A DNA stretch of 64,000 nt from Streptomyces sp. H39-S7 (GTDB lineage: Bacteria; Actinomycetota; Actinomycetes; Streptomycetales; Streptomycetaceae). This document shows, in pieces, positions 60,151 through 64,000 of this stretch (its first letter is position 1; each line of letters begins with the position of its first letter). The notes under the pieces were generated by a model. The model was given only the letters and a program-made list of their open reading frames with translations. It was not told where the DNA came from and searched no databases. Position numbers and translations under genes: made by a program. The stretch covers positions 184,684 to 248,683 of the forward strand of contig NZ_JAPVLU010000006.1 in the NCBI RefSeq assembly GCF_027158205.1, in the 5' to 3' direction.

Positions 60151-62835
60151 GTGACGGCGCAAAGAATCGAAAGCGAGACCGACAACAGCGCCAAGGGGCG
60201 CACGAGGAGTTCTGTGATCACGGCGCGGGCAGCGGCCACCTTCCAGCCGGTGGGGCGATCGGTCGCCATCGCGCGCGCCTTCGTCCGGGACACCCTCCAG
60301 GGCTGGGGCTTCTCCGACATCGTCGACGACGCTGTGGTCCTGACCAGCGAACTCGTCACTAATGCGGTAGTTCATGCGGGTACCTCCGCCGACGTGCAGT
60401 GCCTGCGCTACGACACAGCGGTACGGGTCGAGGTCGCCGACCGCTACCCCGAGCGCGAGGTCCCCCTCCAGGACGCGGGACTGCAGCTCCGCAACCCCGA
60501 CAGCGAAGGGGGGCGCGGCCTCGTCCTCTGCTCCGCCCTCGCCAGCCGCTGGGGCGTGGAGTACACCCCCTCCGCCAAGCACGTCTGGTTCCAGCTCGAC
60601 CTGCCGGAACGCTCCGCCGGCACCCGTGCCACGAGCCCCGCGCTGCCGACCGCCGCTCTCCCGCTCACCGACGAACGGGTCCGCGTCGCCGTGATCCAGG
60701 TCGACCGCAACGCCGTCGTCACCCGCTGGAACGACGACGCGACCGATCTCTTCGGCCACACCTCCGACCAGATGATCGGCAAGCCCCTCACCGAGCTCAC
60801 CGCCTGGCCGCAGACCCCCGGCACCGGCATCGGCCTCGCCGAGGCGCTGCTCCTCTCCCGCTGGGAGGGCACCTACGGGATACGCGGCGCCGACGGCCGC
60901 GTACAGCCCGTGTACGGCTCCCACCTGCGGGTCCGCGACACCACCGGCGAGCCCTCCACCGTCTGCCTGCTGGTCCGCGCGGACGAGCGGGCCGTCCTGC
61001 AGAGCCCCGCACGCGGCCCCGTCAGCTCGGACGCCGCGTCCGGGGACCGTGGAAAGGCCGCAGACGCCTTCGAGGTGTTCATCGGCTCCCCGGCCCCCGA
61101 CGACCTCGACGGACTCCTGCAGCGCACCGTGGAGCGCGCCCGCGACATGCTCGACGGAGACGCCGCCTACCTGCTGCTCGCCACCGACGACGAGACGGAG
61201 CTGGAGGTACGCGCCTCCACCGGCCTGCCCTCCGCCCGCCAGCGCTTCGCCCGCGTCCCCGTCGAGGCCGGCACCGGCCGCTACGGCAGCGCCAGGATGC
61301 CCGCCGTCCACGAGGACCTCAACGCCGTCCCCGGCGCCGTCCCGCTGCTCGCCGGCACCGGCATGCGCTCCATCGTCACGGTGCCGCTGAAGGTCGAGGG
61401 CCGGCTCACCGGCTCCCTCGGCGTCGCCGCCGAAGCCCCCGGCCGCTACTCCAACGAACAGGCCCTGCGATTGCAGTTCGCCGCCGACCGCATCGCGCTG
61501 GCCGTCGAGAGCGCCCGGCTCACGGAGCTGGAACGCCTGCGCCGTGGCTCGCTGTCCTTCCTCGTCGAGGCCTCCGACCTGCTCGCCGGCACGCTGGAAC
61601 GCGACCAGACGCTCGCTCTCATGGCCCAGATGACCGTCCCCACGCTGGCCAGTTGGTGCGCCGTCTACACCATCGCCGAGCAGTCGGAACCCGAACTCGC
61701 CTTCGTGCTGCACGAGGACGAGGACCGGATCGACGGCATCAAAGCCCTGCTGTCGAAGCTCGATCCGCCTGCGCCGGAGCCTACGCCCGGCGCACGAATC
61801 TGGAGTGCGCCCTCCGACGCCGCCCACTCCACCGCGCTGCGCGCCTCCTTGCGGAGCCTCGGCCTCGGCGAGGCCGGCCGCCCCGCCACCGGACCCGGCA
61901 CCGCGCTGGCGACCGCCGCCGCGGTCGGCGGCGAGACCGTGGTCCTGCCGCTCGTCGCCCGCAACCGCGTCATCGGCATGCTCACCCTCGGCAAGCCCGC
62001 CGACGAGCGCTTCCGCCAGGAGATCCTCGAACTCGCAGAGGACCTCTCCCGACGCGCCGCCCTCGCCCTGGACAACGCCCGCCTGTACAGCGAGCGCACG
62101 GCCATCAGCCAAGCCCTCCAGCGCAGCCTGCTGCCGCCCGGGCTGCCTCCCATCCCCGGCGTCGAGGTCGAGGTCATCTACCGGGCGGCCGGCGAGGGCA
62201 ACGAGGTCGGCGGCGACTTCTACGACCTCTTCCCGATCCGCGACGGCTGCTGGGGCTTCGCCATCGGCGACGTCTGCGGCACGGGCCCGGAGGCCGCGGC
62301 CGTCACCGGCCTGGCCCGGCACGCGATCCGGCTCCTCGCCCGCGAGGGGTTCGGCGGTCCCGCCGTCCTGGAACGGCTCAACGCCGCCATCCTGGACGAG
62401 GGTGCCCGCAGCCGCTTCCTGACCCTGCTCTACGGGGAGTTGTGGCCGCAGCCCGACGGCAGCGCCATCCTCAAAGTCGTCTGCGCCGGCCACCCGCTGC
62501 CGCTGCGGCTGCGCCCGGACGGCACCGTGGAGGCCGCCGCCGACCCGCAGCCGCTGCTCGGCGTCCTGGAGGACCTGGAACTCGTCGAACAGACCATCAC
62601 CCTGGACCCGGGCGACGTCATGCTCTGTGTCACCGACGGCGTCACCGAACGCCGCGAGGGCACCCGGATGCTCGGCGACGACGGCCTCGCCGACGTCCTC
62701 GCCACCTGCACCGGCCTCACCGCCGGCGCGGTCGCCGCCCGTATCCAGCGAGCCGTGGAGCGCTTCGCCTCCGACGCGCCCTCGGACGACATGGCCATTC
62801 TCGCGATGCGGGTCCCCGCCCTGCCGCAGAACTGA
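60151..62835 (+). CDS. RsbW-like kinase/PAS/GAF/SpoIIE-type protein phosphatase
   Basis: An 894 aa multidomain regulator. The N-terminus is an RsbW-like ATPase (LTSELVTNAVVHAG N-box; GGRGLVLCSAL), which in the family phosphorylates or binds anti-anti-sigma factors. Then come a PAS domain (VITRWNDDATDLFGHT-like), two GAF domains (about 300-650) and a C-terminal PP2C/SpoIIE phosphatase with all metal-binding aspartates (GGDFYDLF, GDVCGTGPEAAAVT, VTDGVTERR, SDDMAILAMRV). Having opposing kinase and phosphatase activities in one chain fits a partner-switching control of sigma factors. GTG 60151 is chosen; a TTG at 60109 is weaker. It is divergent from osaA across a 230-base gap. Confidence 0.92.
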   Translation: MTAQRIESETDNSAKGRTRSSVITARAAATFQPVGRSVAIARAFVRDTLQGWGFSDIVDDAVVLTSELVTNAVVHAGTSADVQCLRYDTAVRVEVADRYPEREVPLQDAGLQLRNPDSEGGRGLVLCSALASRWGVEYTPSAKHVWFQLDLPERSAGTRATSPALPTAALPLTDERVRVAVIQVDRNAVVTRWNDDATDLFGHTSDQMIGKPLTELTAWPQTPGTGIGLAEALLLSRWEGTYGIRGADGRVQPVYGSHLRVRDTTGEPSTVCLLVRADERAVLQSPARGPVSSDAASGDRGKAADAFEVFIGSPAPDDLDGLLQRTVERARDMLDGDAAYLLLATDDETELEVRASTGLPSARQRFARVPVEAGTGRYGSARMPAVHEDLNAVPGAVPLLAGTGMRSIVTVPLKVEGRLTGSLGVAAEAPGRYSNEQALRLQFAADRIALAVESARLTELERLRRGSLSFLVEASDLLAGTLERDQTLALMAQMTVPTLASWCAVYTIAEQSEPELAFVLHEDEDRIDGIKALLSKLDPPAPEPTPGARIWSAPSDAAHSTALRASLRSLGLGEAGRPATGPGTALATAAAVGGETVVLPLVARNRVIGMLTLGKPADERFRQEILELAEDLSRRAALALDNARLYSERTAISQALQRSLLPPGLPPIPGVEVEVIYRAAGEGNEVGGDFYDLFPIRDGCWGFAIGDVCGTGPEAAAVTGLARHAIRLLAREGFGGPAVLERLNAAILDEGARSRFLTLLYGELWPQPDGSAILKVVCAGHPLPLRLRPDGTVEAAADPQPLLGVLEDLELVEQTITLDPGDVMLCVTDGVTERREGTRMLGDDGLADVLATCTGLTAGAVAARIQRAVERFASDAPSDDMAILAMRVPALPQN

Positions 62836-62884
62836 CAGCCCGGCAGGAGCCCCTGGTGCCAAGGGCGCCAGGGGCCGGAACGGC

Positions 62885-62920
62885 AGAAGGACCCCCCGCC
62901 GTCAGGCGAGGGGTCCTTCT
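62885..62920. terminator. Bidirectional terminator between phosphatase gene and tRNA-Thr
   Basis: AGAAGGACCCC and its exact complement enclose an inner CGCC/GGCG pairing. It lies 49 bases past the phosphatase stop and just beyond the 3' end of the oppositely oriented tRNA, serving both. Confidence 0.8.
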
Positions 62921-62926
62921 CTCTTG

Positions 62927-62999
62927 GGCCCCCATGCGGAATCGAACCGCAGACCTTCTCCTTACCATGGAGACGCTCTACCGACTGAGCTATAGGGGC
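62927..62999 (-). tRNA. tRNA-Thr (anticodon GGT)
   Basis: On the minus strand a complete cloverleaf is readable: acceptor GCCCCTA with TGGGGGC, D arm GCTC-AGTCGGTA-GAGC, anticodon stem TCTCC/GGAGA around ATGGTAA, and T arm TGCGG-TTCGATT-CCGCA. The anticodon is GGT, reading ACC/ACU threonine codons. A CCA-like run follows the acceptor, but its register with the discriminator base is not canonical, so CCA is probably added after transcription. It lies downstream of the DegT-like gene. Confidence 0.93.
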
Positions 63000-63075
63000 T
63001 CGGTGTCGACAAGGAAAATCTTAACCCATGAATGCCCGTGCTCGGTAACCCGCCCCGAACCGCCCCCGAACCGGA

Positions 63076-63759
63076 TCAGAGCAGGCCACCGAGGGCATTG
63101 CAGGCATCGGCGATATGCGTCAACTCCCGCTGGGTGAGCCCCGAGTGCACCGGCAGCGACAGCACCTGCGCCGCGGCCAGTTCGGTCTCGGGCAGCACCT
63201 CGCGGGAACGGTGCGCCGCGAGCCGGTGCACGGGCGTCGGGACGCTCACGGTCGCCCGCACCCCGCGCCGCGACAGCGCCCTGACGAAGGCGTCCCGGTC
63301 GGGCCGGCCGTTGCCCGGGATCCGCACCGTGTAGTGGCGGTAGACGTGGTGCGCGCCCGGCTCCACGTACGGCACGATGACGCCGGTCAGCGCCGAGTCC
63401 AGGAAGCGGGCGTGCGCGCGGCGCCTGGCCACCTCGCCCGCGTCCTCCCCCGGCTCGTCCTCCTCGACGAGGGCTATCCCCTGCCGCGCCGCCAGTTCGC
63501 CCAGCTCACGCATGGGTGCCGGGTGGCCGAACTGGTGCACCGCGAGGACGGCCGACGTTCTGGGGGTGAGCGCGGCTTCCACGGAGGCCGGGTCGAGGCA
63601 GTACGTTCGCGGGTCGATATCGGCGAAGACCGGAGTCGCCCCCACCATCACCACGGCCGCCGCGGACGACTCCGGCGCGAACGACGGCACGATCACCTCG
63701 TCGCCGGAACCGATACAGAGAGCTCGGAGGGGCTGCCTGTCCATCATCAGCTGACGCAC
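63076..63759 (-). CDS. DegT/DnrJ/EryC1-like protein lacking the PLP-lysine core
   Basis: The ends match sugar/amino-acid aminotransferases of the DegT family: SGDEVIVPSFAPESSAAAVV, GATPVFADIDPRTYCLDP, then ALTPRTSAVLAVHQFGHPAP; and near the C-terminus HVYRHYTVRIPGNGRP, ALSRRGVRATVSVPTPVH and VLSLPVHSGLTQ. The middle (about 100 residues in relatives, containing the SFxxxKxLxxGxGG lysine) is missing: the AVIEDAAQ region reads ALVEEDEPGEDAGEVARR and leads directly into the C-terminal part. The frame is open and the GTG at 63759 has a strong GGAGGT site, so it is expressed but unlikely to be a transaminase. It lies just downstream of the rRNA operon. Confidence 0.75.
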   Translation of the reverse strand: MRQLMMDRQPLRALCIGSGDEVIVPSFAPESSAAAVVMVGATPVFADIDPRTYCLDPASVEAALTPRTSAVLAVHQFGHPAPMRELGELAARQGIALVEEDEPGEDAGEVARRRAHARFLDSALTGVIVPYVEPGAHHVYRHYTVRIPGNGRPDRDAFVRALSRRGVRATVSVPTPVHRLAAHRSREVLPETELAAAQVLSLPVHSGLTQRELTHIADACNALGGLL

Positions 63760-63831
63760 GTCCCTACCTCCACATGTCGAGGTGCCAAGGTTCCCGCCGA
63801 GACATGAACATGGGGTGACAGGCAACAAAAA

Positions 63832-63869
63832 AGCCCCAACCCCCGAGCCGAAGCTCGGGGGTTGGGGCT
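63832..63869 (-). terminator. Rho-independent terminator of the rRNA operon
   Basis: A 17-base perfect stem with a CGAA loop is followed, on the minus strand, by a run of T residues. It begins nine bases beyond the 5S rRNA and ends the rRNA transcript. This is one of the few U-tailed terminators in this GC-rich window. Confidence 0.93.
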
Positions 63870-63877
63870 GAATGATT

Positions 63878-63996
63878 GTTCGGCGGCGTCCTACTCTCCC
63901 ACAGGGTCCCCCCTGCAGTACCATCGGCGCTGAAAGGCTTAGCTTCCGGGTTCGGAATGTAACCGGGCGTTTCCCTAACGCTATGACCACCGAAAC
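63878..63996 (-). rRNA. 5S ribosomal RNA
   Basis: The minus strand from 63996 reads GTTTCGGTGGTCATAGCGTT and ends GACGCCGCCGAAC, with internal ACATTCCGAACCCGGAAGCT and GATGGTACTGCAGGG, matching Streptomyces 5S rRNA over its full length of about 119 bases. The 23S and 16S genes should lie beyond the right edge. Confidence 0.95.
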
Positions 63997-64000
63997 ACTA

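Noticed and set aside
62927..62999. tRNA-Thr considered as an integrated-element attachment site
   Set aside because: No integrase, excisionase or duplicated tRNA 3' end is seen around it.

Overview
This window is chromosomal DNA from a high-GC actinomycete, almost certainly a Streptomyces. The evidence is very high third-position GC, frequent GTG starts behind GGAGG-type ribosome sites, and a gene order matching the recA-ftsK core region of Streptomyces: hflX, a RelA/SpoT homologue, dapF, miaA, miaB, gluABCD, recX-recA, lhr, nei, dps, clgR, cinA, pgsA, rimO, a RodZ-like gene, ftsK and osaB-osaA. Much of this order (recA/recX, dapF/miaA/miaB, clgR/pgsA/ftsK) is also recalled from mycobacteria. 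No transposase, integrase, phage gene or CRISPR array was seen; this is conserved core DNA with a few accessory insertions.

Layout. 1-6.6 kb: an FHA gene cut by the left edge, then a leftward four-gene NIS-siderophore operon (diaminobutyrate aminotransferase, IucA/IucC, acyltransferase, IucA/IucC) whose second gene is frameshifted. 6.7-19 kb: a trypsin-like lipoprotein, hflX, an M1 peptidase, a long RelA/SpoT homologue, dapF, a small membrane protein, miaA, two minor genes and miaB. 19-28 kb: a glutamate-centred locus with a TAXI-type binding protein, a Ser/Thr kinase whose outside domain resembles the transporter's binding protein, the two-component pair gluK/gluR, and the ABC transporter gluABCD. 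28-36 kb: an FAD monooxygenase, recX-recA with a LexA box, an AI-2E-family permease, DUF3046, and an overlapping K+ channel/ClC pair. 36-45 kb: an AraC regulator with azlCD, the giant helicase Lhr, a Nei-type glycosylase and an SDR oxidoreductase. 45-54 kb: dps, clgR, cinA-pgsA-rimO (translationally coupled), a RodZ-like protein and ftsK. 53.5-64 kb: osaB and the very large hybrid kinase osaA, a divergent multidomain RsbW/PAS/GAF/SpoIIE-type phosphatase, tRNA-Thr, a catalytically gutted DegT-like gene, and the 5S rRNA ending an rRNA operon that enters from the right.

How parts work together. DNA repair and recombination genes (recA, recX, lhr, nei2, ftsK) sit with tRNA and ribosome modification genes (miaA, miaB, rimO) and with stress and proteolysis control (rsh, clgR, dps, osaAB, the phosphatase). 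The most distinctive region is the glutamate locus: two proteins, the ABC binding lipoprotein and the receptor kinase, carry closely related type-3 binding domains, beside a dedicated histidine kinase/response regulator pair and a TAXI binding protein. This suggests several parallel sensors for one ligand around one transporter.
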